This document shows positions 1 to 11,000 of a DNA stretch of 64,000 nt, piece by piece (position 1 is the stretch's first letter; every line of letters starts with the position of its first letter). A model generated the notes under the pieces. It worked only from the letters and a program-made list of their open reading frames with translations, was not told where the DNA came from and did no database searches. Position numbers and translations under genes: made by a program. Origin of the DNA: Hirsutella rhossiliensis (Eukaryota > Ascomycota > Sordariomycetes > Hypocreales > Ophiocordycipitaceae); assembly GCF_020360975.1 (NCBI RefSeq), contig NW_025408672.1, positions 2,976,001 to 3,040,000 on the forward strand. Direction: 5' to 3'.

Positions 1-1608
1 TCCTGATGGAGATGCTGGCGCTCTCGCCGTGGAAGACGACGGCCACCGTGACGAAGCCGTCGACGGGGCGGCGGAACCAGTCGGAGCTGCCGGCGCCGTT
101 GGCCACGTGAAGCGTGCTCTTGCACTTTGTGTCGCCCGGGGCGAGGACTTCAAAGATGTCGGCCTCGCCGCACTTCGACACCCAGCAGCTGCACCTGTCA
201 TACTGGCCGGTGCGGGGGATGCGGGCGTTGAGGAGCCAGAGGGCGGGCATGTCGCCGTTGAGGCCGTGGGCCTTGTCGTGGGGCATGCTGAAGCGGAAGA
301 GGAACACTTTGTTGGCGCCGGTGAATCCCTCTGCGCAGCGATACATGTCAGTCCGCCCTTCAAGGTGGGTTTGAATTGGAGCACTGGGTGATGCAGACAC
401 ATACTGTAGGCAATGTCGCGAGCACGCGAAAAGCCGCAGCTTTCGTCGCACTTTTCGCCGCTAAATATGGCAAACTCCTTGTTGCATGGGAGTAGGACAT
501 CCTTCAGAGTCTTGGACGAGCCCGAGCCACCGGTGCCGTCAGCGTTGAGGTAGGCGAGGGAGTTTCCAAAGCTACATCATGTGGTTAGTATTAAGCAGTG
601 CGCGAAGTTAAGAAACACCCATACTTGTCAAAGACACCAGACCCCTGGCCTCCGTAGTTACCCATAAACATCATGTTCTTGACGACCTGGCTCTCGGCGT
701 TGTAGTAGGCAATGCGATCCCAGCTGTTGCCAGGCGAGCCAGAATTCGGCCGGTGCGGATGCGGCTCCTCCTCGGCATTAGAGTCACCTACCAGGGGTTT
801 CTCCTCGGACGCAGAGGACGTCTGCGAGGAGGGAGTAGCTGAGGGACGCTTCTCCTCCGTATGCGTCACGGCATATGGACCGTGAACTGTATGAATAGTG
901 ACCATCGGTTGACTATTAGTCGAGGCAGCCGGACGAGGATTCTGCGGGACCTGAACGGCGGAAGGTCACTCCTGAGCATGAACAGCTGCAGAAGGAACTG
1001 CAGAGAGTCGAGCGGCCTGAGGAGGAACCCGGATGGTATGAACAACGGGAGGCGGAGTTGGGAGAATAGGGGCGGCGGGAGGCGGGTCTTCAGTCCCAGG
1101 GCCGTGGTAGTTGTTCACCCACGACACGACCACGCCGTTGATTGTTGCCGTAACCATGTCTGCCCTCTTCCCCACCTGGTGAGCACGTCGGTGTCGGTGT
1201 CGGCGGCCGCGGGCGCGTCGAGACATAGCCACGCTGCGCTTCCTATTGGGAGAAACGGTGTAGACGGCGGCCTCCTTGAGATGAAAGGGTCCACGAATAT
1301 GTATCGAAAGCTGGGGCATGTCAGACACCGGAGAGGATAGAATAAAAGGGGCGCGACTATCTTACACCTTCGTCCAACGGAGCAAGCGGACCACTGTAGG
1401 TCTTATTCACATACGCACACGTCCCTTTTGAGTCCATGGCGGCGACGGCGTCGTATTTTCCATTGCCTCTGAGACCCTCGTAGAGTATATGGCCGACTTT
1501 GCCACAGAAGTAGTTGCCGCCTTCGTTAACAGCCTTGCCGGAGCACTGCTGCGTCAGGGCAGATGCCCAGCCCGCCGAGCTAAGCAGCAACGAGGAGCCG
1601 AGCCTCAT
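1..1608 (-). CDS. TOS1-like secreted cell-wall protein, 3' end beyond the window
   Basis: Model: exons 1608-1366, 1310-625, 571-405 and 330 to beyond base 1, with GT-AG introns. The start is the Met of MRLGSSLLLSSAGWASA, a signal peptide. Next come a Cys-rich N-terminal segment (QQCSGKAVNEGGNYFCGKVG), then APLDEG joined to LSIHIRGPF, a Ser/Pro linker, and the C-terminal catalytic-like region with WDRIAYYNAESQ, GGQGSGVFDNFGNSLAY, ANKVFLFRFSMPHDKAH and LPALWLLNARIP-type motifs. This order matches the fungal TOS1 family (DUF2403 plus DUF2401), proposed wall beta-1,3-glucan-active proteins. Oddity: an in-frame TGA lies at 966-968 in the linker, with the same frame open on both sides and no convincing intron to remove it. 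The copy may be a pseudogene, or the base may be an error. Confidence 0.8.
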
Positions 1609-3274
1609 GGTTGACGATGCCTTGTAACAAAGCCACAATAGCCAACGCTCGCCGCGACTTGGGAATGCCAGAGAGTATTAGTGGACGAATTTGAGGATTG
1701 GCAAGACTCGCAAGCTGGCTGTCGAGGGCGGAAACGAATATGGCCAAGGAGTCCGTCAAGGAGCGAGGCCTGGAGCAAACGAGCAAAAGCGGCTTGCCGC
1801 TGAATGAAGCCGAGAATCGTCAAAGGATGCCTCTCGCCGGGAGACGACAAGAAGACACAAAGGGACAGGAGCACCAGGCCACAAATCAGTTGCTCGGTCA
1901 AGGGTTCTCAGGGAGGGCGCGAAGCCCGGGGAGCAACGGCAATACATAGTCTAGGACGGGGCCGAGCAACCGGGACAAAGAGACGGGGAATGAAGAGGTG
2001 GGGAGCAGATGGCGAAGCCTCTTTCTTCGCGAGGATGGTAGGATGGGCCCGGTAACCCAGCCCCCAGCCAGCAGCCTGGATCCATCCTTCAGGGAGGGCT
2101 GAGAGTTATCGTGGATGGGGGTCTGGAGAGTCCTTGGCAGGGGCAACGGCGGAGCTCAGGCACAGCGGCGGCACTGCAGACATGGCCTGTGTGGCACACA
2201 CATATGTAAGGTCCAGTGGGGCTTCTTGCGCAGGCCACGGGGACCAAAATGCCGAGGCGTGCCTCCATCGTGGGGGTAGCAGCATCGCGGGAGGAGCAGT
2301 CGAGGAGGCCTCGCATCAGACAGACCGGGCCAGACCAGCGGCGAGCCCTTGCACAGCCAAGGAAGCTTGGGGAAGAAGAAGAGAAGAAGCCTTGCTTCTG
2401 CATTCTTGAGCCGGGGCTGGCGCCTCCAAGTCGGGCCAACGTGCAAAAGGCTGTGGCGGCGCCAAAAGCCAAGAAAGCTGGGCATCAACGACGTCCCTTG
2501 CCCGTGGGTGTCGAGGACAGCGGCATCGAGATTTGTCGTCGTCGTCTTTGGAGCGGATACAGGCAAAGGGAAGCGTTGGCCGACGACGACTACTATCGTG
2601 AAGGAAGTCGACGAGGTTGGTCGTCTTTACGTAAGCCCCGATACTCGGGATTGAACGAGTACACCCAAGTCACGAAGAATGATGCTCCTCGCACTCTGAG
2701 TTGACCCAAGACTCGTCTTTGTCCAACATGATTTCTCCATCGCCATGATAAAAGGGGACGGGGTTCCAGAGGCGCCACTCATACTGTACAACAAAGAGGG
2801 AGACGGTAGACTTCCACGGCGTTAGATTTCCTCGTCGATGCAAAGCTGGCTGGGTCAATGAGATTTTTTCCTCCAAAAGAAAGAAGACAACGAATAAATC
2901 CTCAAGAATGAAGTGCCGCATCGCCCCGGACAATGGCCTTGTCCCTGCAGCACCGCTGGCTTCGTTAGTTTGCGCCGCGATCCTTGCGTGGAGGCCTGCG
3001 CCCGTGCATGGAATGCTGCCTGCCCCTGAGCCCAACCATAATTGCATCCCGCATCCAATGTATTCTTTTGACTCCATTTCTCTGCCTGTCCAAAGAGACA
3101 GGCGCTCGTCGAGACTGCTGGCGGACGAAGCGTTGCCCGCCTTTGCTCTAGAACCGAACGCCCTTACATCTGCTCTCCACCATGAGATGCCGTGATGCGC
3201 TCGCTCACTATTCATTGTATGCATGAATGTATTGGCTTGTATTAGGCCCCCAATCTTGACACCCATCACCGCCT
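1609..3274. other. Intergenic region between the TOS1-like gene and ROK1
   Basis: Holds the upstream region of the TOS1-like gene and the downstream region of ROK1. Open frames here are short, of biased composition and resemble no family I know. I see no tRNA or transposon. Confidence 0.5.
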
Positions 3275-5389
3275 CTAATCCCCAAGCCCCGCCCACTCCT
3301 CCTCGTCGCCCTCGCCCTTGCACTCACCACCCCCCTCCGCCTTCCGCCTCTTGCTCCCCTCGATCGCCCCTCGCCGGTTATTCTCCCTCTGCCTCTCGAA
3401 CCCACTCTTGGACGTAATCTTGGCCTTGCTCCCGCTCCTCCGCGACTCGACACCCCTCTCCTTGAGCTTCTTCCGGTCTGCCTTTGCCACCTTGGGCAGC
3501 GCGTCCAGCAGCCATTTCTGCACCCCCGTCTCGCCCCCCGCCGCCTTGCCCGCCTGCCTCTCGCTGGCGGCAATGACGTTGGCCACCGTCTTAACAAACG
3601 GAATGTCCTCCTTGGTGTAGAATGTCACGGCCACGCCTCCCTCCCGGCCGGCCCGGCCCGTCCGGCCCGCTCGGTGGACGTAGCCCGCGCTGGAGCCGGG
3701 CACGTCGTAGTTGACGACTCCGTTGACACCGGCAAAGTCGACGCCGCGGGCCAGGACGTCCGTCGTGATGAGCACCCAAATCTCACCGGCGCGGAACTTG
3801 TGCATAATGGCCGCACGCGCCGAGTCGGGCAGGCCACTGTGCAGCGCGGCCACCCTCGACGCGCCCCCGGCTTCCAAGGGAATATCGTACTTGAGCTCCT
3901 CATGCAGCGCAGTAGCCCGGTCGATTGTTTGAGTAAACACCAAGAACGGGGGCCGCAGAGGCGGCCCCGAGTCATCGTTCGATGTGGGGTGAAGAAGCTG
4001 CCGTAACGCCAACAACTTGCCCTGCTCCGACGCCGTGTACGTCAGCTTGTGCACAATGTTTGGCACCGCCGTATCTTTGAGGCCGACGACTAGTCGGATC
4101 AGCGGCTTGGGTGCCATGTCTAGTGCTTCTGCTCGACATTTCAATTGCTCGACGACGAGGGACTCGATGTTTGACCCCATGGTGGCGGACCAACAGGAAA
4201 CCCGGAGATCGGGGTTGTTGCAAGCCGTCCAGATGCCCACAGTCTGCTCGCGAAAGAGCGGATCGAGAAGGACATCGGCCTCGTCGAGCACCAGCTCACG
4301 GACACTCGCGAGGGCCTTGTGCGTGCCACTTGGCCCAGTAGTGAGCGACCTGAGCAGCAGGAGAGGCGTGGTGACCAATATGTCCGCCTTGGTCACCGCT
4401 CTCGCCTCCCCTTTGGCCTCCTTTTCATTCTCCGATTGCGACCCTTCAGCATTCTCGTCCACCTCATCCTCAGAACCGTCATCCGCAGGACCCTGCTGCC
4501 CGGCAGCAACCACCGTCATGCCCTTCCTCATGGCAACGACCTTGAGCCCGGTGCCCTGGCTCAGCTTACGAGCCTCATTGACGATCTGGTGTGCAAGCTC
4601 CCTGGTCGGCGCGACAACCACGGCCTCGAGCTCGTGGGCTCCCTGCAGCTTCTCTCGCGCTCTCCTCCGCATGATGCTGTTGATTGCTGGGATCAGGAAG
4701 CTGATAGTCTTGCCACTGCCGGTCGGGGCGACAGCCAGGAAGTCGACGCCGTCTTCCAGACCGCTCTCGCCAGCCAGCGCAACTTCGGGGCGGAGCAGCA
4801 ACGGCAGGCTACCCAGTTGAACTTCGGTAGGCACTCGGAACCCTTGCGCGACGACGTTTTCAGAAACTCGACGGGAGATGCCGTAGGTGCTGCGAAGCTG
4901 GCCAAACGAGTCGAGCGGCTGGGGAAACAGCTGCTTCTTGTCGGCCTTGTTGGTCTCTTGAATTTCGGCGTGCTTCTTCTTCTTCTTCTTAGATTTCGAC
5001 ACCTTGTTCGGGTCCTCCGGCTTGGACATGAGGGTGAGCTTGAGACGGTGCGACCGCAGAAGCTGGCGACACTCGTCCTCGCTCAACTTGGTGGCCGGCC
5101 GCGCGACGGGACTCGGCGCTCGTGGCATCGTCGACGACTCCTCTCTGGGTGCTGCGACCTCGTTCTTGGGCGCAAAGAAGTCTACAGCGGGGAGTTCGGC
5201 GGGAGCGTTGGCCTGCGGCTCGTCGCCGTCTCGCTTCCTCTTGTGGCCCCGCACATGGTCGTGGAAAAGCTGAGGGTTCGTCTTGGTGCCTGCGGAAGGA
5301 AGCTTGAGCGACGCAATGTTGCCATGCCCGGCTCCCTTTCCCTTGGAGGACTTCTTGGTGCCCCGCGAAAGGACTTTGAGAATGTCCAT
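3275..5389 (-). CDS. ROK1: ATP-dependent DEAD-box RNA helicase ROK1
   Basis: A single 704-codon exon. The N-terminus MDILKVLSRG is the ROK1 signature start, which decides the start codon. Visible helicase motifs: Q-like region FRVPTEVQLGSLP (about 184-196), motif I APTGSGKT (221-228), Ia PTRELAHQ, II LDEAD (368-372), III SAT (401-403), V TTDVLARGVDF, VI HRAGRTGRAGREG. Between Ia and Ib lies an acidic insert (about 303-330), and a Lys run sits at 132-139; the C-terminal tail is basic. ROK1 is a nucleolar helicase needed for early 18S pre-rRNA processing in the small-subunit processome. A transposon begins about 70 bp upstream of the start codon, so the normal 5' region has been displaced. Confidence 0.95.
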   Translation of the reverse strand: MDILKVLSRGTKKSSKGKGAGHGNIASLKLPSAGTKTNPQLFHDHVRGHKRKRDGDEPQANAPAELPAVDFFAPKNEVAAPREESSTMPRAPSPVARPATKLSEDECRQLLRSHRLKLTLMSKPEDPNKVSKSKKKKKKHAEIQETNKADKKQLFPQPLDSFGQLRSTYGISRRVSENVVAQGFRVPTEVQLGSLPLLLRPEVALAGESGLEDGVDFLAVAPTGSGKTISFLIPAINSIMRRRAREKLQGAHELEAVVVAPTRELAHQIVNEARKLSQGTGLKVVAMRKGMTVVAAGQQGPADDGSEDEVDENAEGSQSENEKEAKGEARAVTKADILVTTPLLLLRSLTTGPSGTHKALASVRELVLDEADVLLDPLFREQTVGIWTACNNPDLRVSCWSATMGSNIESLVVEQLKCRAEALDMAPKPLIRLVVGLKDTAVPNIVHKLTYTASEQGKLLALRQLLHPTSNDDSGPPLRPPFLVFTQTIDRATALHEELKYDIPLEAGGASRVAALHSGLPDSARAAIMHKFRAGEIWVLITTDVLARGVDFAGVNGVVNYDVPGSSAGYVHRAGRTGRAGREGGVAVTFYTKEDIPFVKTVANVIAASERQAGKAAGGETGVQKWLLDALPKVAKADRKKLKERGVESRRSGSKAKITSKSGFERQRENNRRGAIEGSKRRKAEGGGECKGEGDEEEWAGLGD

Positions 5390-5458
5390 GGCGAGCTTGA
5401 TGTTGTGTGCTGCAAGAGAGATGTGGAGTTTGGGGGCCTTCTCTTTTTTTTTTGCGTA

Positions 5459-5527
5459 CTAGTTAAAAGGCCACCCCGTCACGCTAAACGGCCACCCAAA
5501 AGTGGGTCAACTGTGGCTTGGTCGCCG
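5459..5527 (+). repeat. Left terminal inverted repeat
   Basis: Pairs with 6575-6643 on the opposite strand; one C/T difference in the CAACTGTGGC versus CAATTGTGGC segment, then an indel in GTCGCCGCGC. Confidence 0.9.
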
Positions 5528-5724
5528 CGCAGCGCCGATGCCGCAAAGGTGTGTGCGCGCATTCGCTGCCGGCATCGAGGTGCGCGCCAGAGGGCATGTT
5601 GAAGCCGCAATTGAAGCCGCAAAGTGAAGCTGGCCGTGATGCAAATTCAAGTACGTAGGGCCATGTTCTTGGGGTCGTAGAAAACACACTTCCGTCAATT
5701 CAAATGCAGCGTTAACGCCGGTAG

Positions 5725-6361
5725 CTATAGTAGACCCTCTGCACACAATTCCTGCTGTACAGACTCCTCCTCATCCACCTGCCGGTCCATCTCGTTAAAA
5801 TCGGCTAAAGGGTCGTCTTCATCCTCTATATCCTCACCTCCTTGACGAATTGAGGGTATCGGCATTGGCTGCGTGGCACAGCGAATCGTGCCCTGCGTCT
5901 CGCCCGGGCCAGTAAGCTCATCGTCAGAGTCAGGCGTGCGGCGTACGGCACGCTGATACGCTCGTGGCATCGCTGTGCCAGGCTCGTACGAATCGCCATT
6001 GGCTTGAAGGTATTCCAACCCCCGTTTGGTCACATCAGCAGCGCTGCCGGCGGTGTTGACGGTAGCAGCAGCAGCTTTCCCTCCAGCCTTGCCCCCAGCC
6101 TTGCGCTTCTTACCCGTAGCCTTCGTCTTCGTACTTTGGAGAGCCGCCGGCGCTGTGGACGGCGGCGGCCTTGTGGCCTCGCTGCGTTCGTCGGATTCCG
6201 CGATATCGTGTGCTGACGGCTCTCGCGTGGCCGTTACGACCTCCTGCTGCCTCGAGGTTCAATGAGCCCTTGGGCCGGCCTTTCCGTGCATAGGAGTGGA
6301 TCGTGAGGAGCATCGTTAGGGCTTGTGCTCTGCCATGCCAGAGCTCGTCAACGTCATTCAT
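5725..6361 (-). pseudogene. Unidentified AT-hook / acidic protein carried by the transposon
   Basis: I do not recognise this protein. Reading from the ATG at 6361, frame one gives MNDVDELWHGRAQALTMLL and the AT-hook-like motif RKGRPKGSLN. The sense then passes, by a one-base shift near 6250, into the frame that stops at 5725. That frame holds a Lys/Ala-rich stretch (TGKKRKAGGKAGGKAAAA), then PDSDDELTGPGETQG and an acidic C-terminus (EDIEDEDDPLADFNEMD). The total would be about 210 residues, probably nuclear and DNA-binding by composition. It could be the C-terminal part of a transposase or an accessory protein. The shift may be an indel or an unrecognised intron. Confidence 0.4.
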
Positions 6362-6574
6362 TTCGAAGGAACGGCGGCGGCGGCATTGGGCCGCTTGAAA
6401 ATATCGTGACGGCAAGGAAGGCCAACCAAGACTTGACTTGAAGCCGCAGTGATGAAGAAGATCACAGCGGCCGGGCGGCGGCTTTTCTTGGTCGCTTGAA
6501 GCGGCATTCCTTGCCACAGCGCGGTATTCGCCCCCTATCTTCTGGAGCCCAAACTTTGCGGTATCGGACCTTGC

Positions 6575-6643
6575 GCGCGACCAAGCCACAATTGACCCAC
6601 TTTTGGGTGGCCGTTTAGCGTGACGGGGTGGCCTTTTAACTAG
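6575..6643 (-). repeat. Right terminal inverted repeat
   Basis: Reverse complement of the left repeat, ending at CCTTTTAACTAG followed by the TA duplication. Confidence 0.9.
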
Positions 6644-6645
6644 TA

Positions 6646-6969
6646 CCTTTTTTTGTCTCCCCTAGAAATTTCGCAGCGAAGCACCGTAGCCTTGCTGCAA
6701 GGCTGAAGCGGGGCGCCAGGTACCCGGTACTCCATGCCTCCAGCAGAAAGGACCTACGGAATGCGACAAGCTGTCGACCATGTTGTGCTGGAAATGACCT
6801 TTATGTGAGCGAACATCTCTTCTCATTGCCTTTCTATAAGCAGCGTGCCACGCTGCCTGGGTGCCGGGAACGCAGTCTCCCGTCTAGTCAAACGCCAAGC
6901 CCGTGCTCCTGTTCGCGCCGCAGCTGCCAATAGAGCGATCCGATGGTAAGGGCACCAAACAAGCATCCC
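6646..6969. other. Spacer downstream of the PIG-P gene
   Basis: About 320 bp between the transposon and the PIG-P stop codon; it probably holds the PIG-P 3' UTR. Nothing else seen. Confidence 0.4.
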
Positions 6970-7707
6970 TCATGTCGCCTCATCCGGCGCGCCCTCGTCC
7001 CGCCCCTCCCCGTAGAGAACCTCGCACACGCCCGCCAGCGGGATATCCATGACAGCATCGGTCCCCTCGTTCCAGACCTCTCTCCACCGGAGCCTCCCGC
7101 TGGCGTCGCGCTTGCGCTCCCGCTTGCCGCTGCCGCGGATCCGGCCCTTGGAGTCCACCACGGCCAGCTTGCCCGCGCCGTCGACAATCGTCTCCACGCT
7201 CGCCATGGGCAGCGTCAGCATCTCCGTGTTGTACGACGCCAGCGCCACGTAGATGTAGCACAGCGTCATGACGAGAAACGCCGGGATCGCGAGCGCCCAC
7301 CACCGGTTCGGGTAGTAGTAGATGCCCAGGCCGTGCAGAAAGGGCGCCGGCAGGTACGCCCACAACAGCCACAGCAGAAACGTCAGGCTGCTGAAGAGGT
7401 ACAGCACGAAGCCGTAGTACTCGTACGTCGGCACCTTGGGCGACGCCCGCGGCACCGGCGCCAGGTTGCTGCTGTTGTTGGCGGCGTTGTTGTGGTCGTC
7501 CTCCGAGGCATCCGGTGTCGTCGGCCGCGATGGCCGTAGCAGCGACGTCAGCGACGGCGACGGCGGCAGAGGCGTCGGCGGCCGGCCGTAGAAGGGAGGC
7601 GCAAAGTAGTTTTGCGACAGCGGCCGCGCCGGCCATTCGTGGCCCGACGAGTCCGACGACTGGTTGTCGGACACGTACTCGTCCTGCTCCGCGGACGAGA
7701 CGGACAT
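6970..7707 (-). CDS. PIG-P/Gpi19 subunit of GPI-N-acetylglucosaminyltransferase
   Basis: An uninterrupted 245-residue frame. The N-terminal 90 residues are Ser/Pro-rich and probably disordered. Then come VPTYEYYGFVLYLF and two membrane segments (FVLYLFSSLTFLLWLLWAY and WWALAIPAFLVMTLCYIYVA) separated by a short loop, the PIG-P domain layout. The C-terminal half holds TLPMASVETIVDGAG and DIPLAGVCEVLYG, typical of fungal PIG-P, where the tail contacts the catalytic complex. PIG-P belongs to the ER complex that transfers GlcNAc to phosphatidylinositol, the first step of GPI-anchor synthesis. Its upstream region is only about 380 bp, shared with the 3' end of VPS8. Confidence 0.92.
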   Translation of the reverse strand: MSVSSAEQDEYVSDNQSSDSSGHEWPARPLSQNYFAPPFYGRPPTPLPPSPSLTSLLRPSRPTTPDASEDDHNNAANNSSNLAPVPRASPKVPTYEYYGFVLYLFSSLTFLLWLLWAYLPAPFLHGLGIYYYPNRWWALAIPAFLVMTLCYIYVALASYNTEMLTLPMASVETIVDGAGKLAVVDSKGRIRGSGKRERKRDASGRLRWREVWNEGTDAVMDIPLAGVCEVLYGEGRDEGAPDEAT

Positions 7708-8088
7708 GGCGGGGGCGGCTTTCGTGACTCTCTCTGCGCGTGCCGGGCTGTTGGTGGTGAGATGGAGATGAGGATGAGCATGCGGTCGAGGTCAAGTAGG
7801 TACCAAGTACAGTGGACGGTACTATGCAACTGGTGTTGAAGTGGGAAATTGTTAGTGCTGTAAGTTAGCCCCCTGCTCTCTTCCATCCACGAACCTCAGT
7901 CTCACATGGGGAAAAGGCAACGTGCTGCCTCGTCGTACACATTACTGGTCTGTCCATCTATCTGTACACATACATGCCCGCGATATGTACGATTAACCAC
8001 CGCAAGGAAGAAACGTCCCATCATGCCGCTCTATACACGCAAGGCTCATGTTCACGTCATGACTTATCATTCCATGCTTTCCATGCTC

Positions 8089-11000
8089 TTATCCATCAAC
8101 CGGGCACCTGTACTCCCTTTCTCTCCCCGGCTCTCCGTTCTCCTGCCTCTCCTGCAATGCCTCCAGGCAGCTCTGGTGGTACATGTGACGACACGCCAGC
8201 ACGACCAGGGGTCCAAGGGGCGGATCCTTGCCGGGGCCTCCCGCCTCCGGCTCTGCGGGCATGCTCGGCACGTGCGTGTCCCGGCTCTTGCCCTTGTCCT
8301 TGGCGTCGGGCTCGCCCGCACTGCTCTTGGCCCGCTCAGCGGCTCGCGTCTTCCGGTCTCTCTTGGCCGATTCCTCCATCGCCTGCCGGTCCTCCCAGGC
8401 CTCAAAGACGGCCCCGCCCGCGACTCCAGGCCCCCAGGCCCTCCGCCCGCAAGCCTCGCATGTGGACCCACGCGGCCGCCAGCCACGCTGCCGCAGCTCG
8501 ACAGCTTGCTTGACGTTGACGAACAGGCTCCGCTCCAGGAGTCGGTTCGACAGCCGCAGGATGGACTCCTCGTATGCGTAGGCCGAAAAGATGGACGCCA
8601 GTACGCCACGCAAATCACCTAGGTTCGGCGACGAAGTGGCCGCCTGGGCGAGGAATGCCCTCAGTATTCGCAGAAAGGACAGATTCGACCCGGCGTTGGA
8701 CAAAAGCGTGCTGCCTTGCTGCTCACGCGCCCGGCTAGACGTTGCGTTGAGCAACGAGGTAAACGTGTGCTGGACCAGCGATCGGAGGAGCGGCAAAAGC
8801 TTCTCATCTTCAAACCCCTCTTCGTCGGCAAGTCTTTGTACCGTCGGAGACAATCGTTTCGTGACTTGAACACACGCATCAATCAGACTTAACCAAAGCG
8901 TCTCGTCCACTGAGAGGTTGTCTGGCTTGGAATCTTGCTTCTTCTGGACAACGCTCGCTCTCTTCGATGTCTTCGTTTGCCCCTGGCACAGCCAAATGCC
9001 AACATAAACATATCTCTGCAAACTGCGGAGCAGCTCCTCTACTGATGCGCCAACATCCACGTCCTCGTTGCCGCCATCTGTACCGCTCAAGAGACCTTGC
9101 ACTGCCGACTCAAGAGTAAACAGGTGCTTGATCAGCCGCTGAATTGCGTTACCGGCCTGGCCGTCCCGAGCCATGAGCACGACCGCGGCGTCCACAACAC
9201 CGGTGGCTTCCATCGTCGGCAACAGATTCTCCAGCCGAAGGTCTGCAAACTGCACGGTGCCGACAAAGTCGGATACGCGCAGGGGGTCGAATTTGCACAT
9301 GAGCTGAACGTAGCGCTCGATGAAATGCCGGTCGGGCGACTCGGCCTGATCGGGCGCCGGCTCCTTGGGCTCCAGCAAAGCCTGCAGGTACGCATACTGC
9401 AACGCCGGCTGGTCCTGCGCCGAGTCGATGACCTGGCGATGAACCGTCGCTGCTTGAGCCGCTAGAGTCGCCGCTGTCCTCTCTGGACTGAGGTCAAGCA
9501 AGTGCCTGGCATGCTCCTCAATCACCTGGTGCACGTCCCGCAGCTGGCGGGGGTCGAGACCGGCCTGGGGCCGCAGACAGTCTGATATGCAGTCAAACAC
9601 GGCGTCTTGGTCATCGGGGTCTTCAAAATACGTGGCCACGAGCTTGCCGTACTGCTTTTCAACCTTGAATATGCGCTTCAGAATGCGATAGAACCCCGCT
9701 CTTTTAAAGAGCGGCACCAAAGTGGGCATGTCTGAAGGTTGGTAGACAGACAGGAGATATTCGGCGCTGAGCTGGGCGTCGTCCGCGAGATCCTCGCCCG
9801 GGTATGTGCAAAGATTGGCGAGGACCTTGGAAAGAGTCGACCCAGAGAAAAGCAGATACTGAGGGAACTTGGGCAAGTTCCGGGCAATGAACATGTCGAG
9901 ATAGATGGTGTCCTCTGGCGCGAAATTGTCCGGGCTCATGACGTCCAGAAGGATTGTCAAGATGAATTGGCGATTGATGGTCAGGCCAAATATTTGCTCT
10001 TCGGGCATGTCCATGCGCGCCCCGCCGTTGACCTGCTTGTCGGGAGAATCGTTCAAGAAAGTGTCTTCGAACGCCTCGTTCAGCGCACTCAGGAAGCTGG
10101 GGGCGTCGAATTTGAGAATCAACCGGAGATACGGAAATGCTGGCTCGTCCTCGCCAGGTGGGCGCGTCAAGAACTCTCGGCCGCTGCCCCTCGGCCACTC
10201 GATGGTCTTGCCGGAGAAGAAGAACCAGTAGATCCCCGACTTGGCGGTGGCTGCAGCTTCCTCGTCCAGGGGTTCTCCGCTTGGATACACCCTCCCCGTC
10301 AGGATATAAGACAGGTATGGAAAGATCTTGAGCGCATTGACGCTGTAGTAGCCTTCTCCAGAATCCCCTGAGACGTGGTTACCGTTTGTCGTCAGCGGCA
10401 CAAGCAGGCTCAGGAGGTCGATGACGGGACTGATGTAGTCGCCAAGAGCTTGGTTCCAGACGTAGGTCAGCGCATCGTAGAGGCCGTGCTGCTTGCAAAG
10501 AACCGTAATCTGGTCCAGGTCGAGAGTCGCCGTCTGCATGTGGCAGATCATCTCCTCCAGCCTGCTTTCCCAGCCTCGCGCAGCGTACTGGTTGACCATG
10601 TCCTTGACCACGACAGGCGGCACAACCGTAATTGTCTCCTCCAAGATATAAGGTTCCAGCGTCTCGTGAAAGATGGCCTCGACATTGGCGGATTCATACC
10701 ATTCGTATAGGTCCGCGAATAAGTAGTCCGTGGTTCCTATTGCCTGGCACGCGGTAAAGCAGACCTCGGCCAGCTGTCGTATATGATCGTCATCAGCCTC
10801 CTCGCTCTTCTTCTGTCGCTGGCCGAAGGCGTACTTGAGTGAGGCCGTGATGATCTCCATGATCTTGTCTTGGACCATGGCGTGCCGCAGCTGCGTGTCC
10901 TCGGGCAGCCCTATTGTGAGCTTGTCGGCGTCGCCTGTGTAGTAGGAGGTCGCCAAACGGATGGCTTCAATGTAATCACCTTGCTCCATCATGGCAATCA

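Larger units (their letters stand above)
5459..6643. mobile_element. 1.19-kb DNA transposon with near-perfect terminal inverted repeats
   Basis: Both ends read CTAGTTAAAAGGCCACCCCG inward and match for about 67 bp with one substitution and one indel. TA flanks both ends (5457-5458 and 6644-6645), as in a Tc1/mariner-type TA duplication. The repeats and TA site suggest a Fot1/pogo-like or related non-autonomous element. No DDE transposase is recognisable inside; the interior holds one frame-shifted ORF on the minus strand. It lies between ROK1 and the PIG-P gene, intact in neither coding region. Confidence 0.85.

Noticed and set aside
2670..3323. 217-codon frame between the TOS1-like gene and ROK1
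   Set aside because: No family resemblance, Gly/Arg-rich start; overlaps the ROK1 3' end.
4319..5602. 427-codon plus-strand frame over ROK1
   Set aside because: Antisense shadow of the helicase; composition is Arg/Leu-rich with no domain.
6980..7795. 271-codon minus-strand frame overlapping the PIG-P gene
   Set aside because: Other frame of the same strand, low-complexity Ala/Gly/Arg; the PIG-P frame has the conserved domain.
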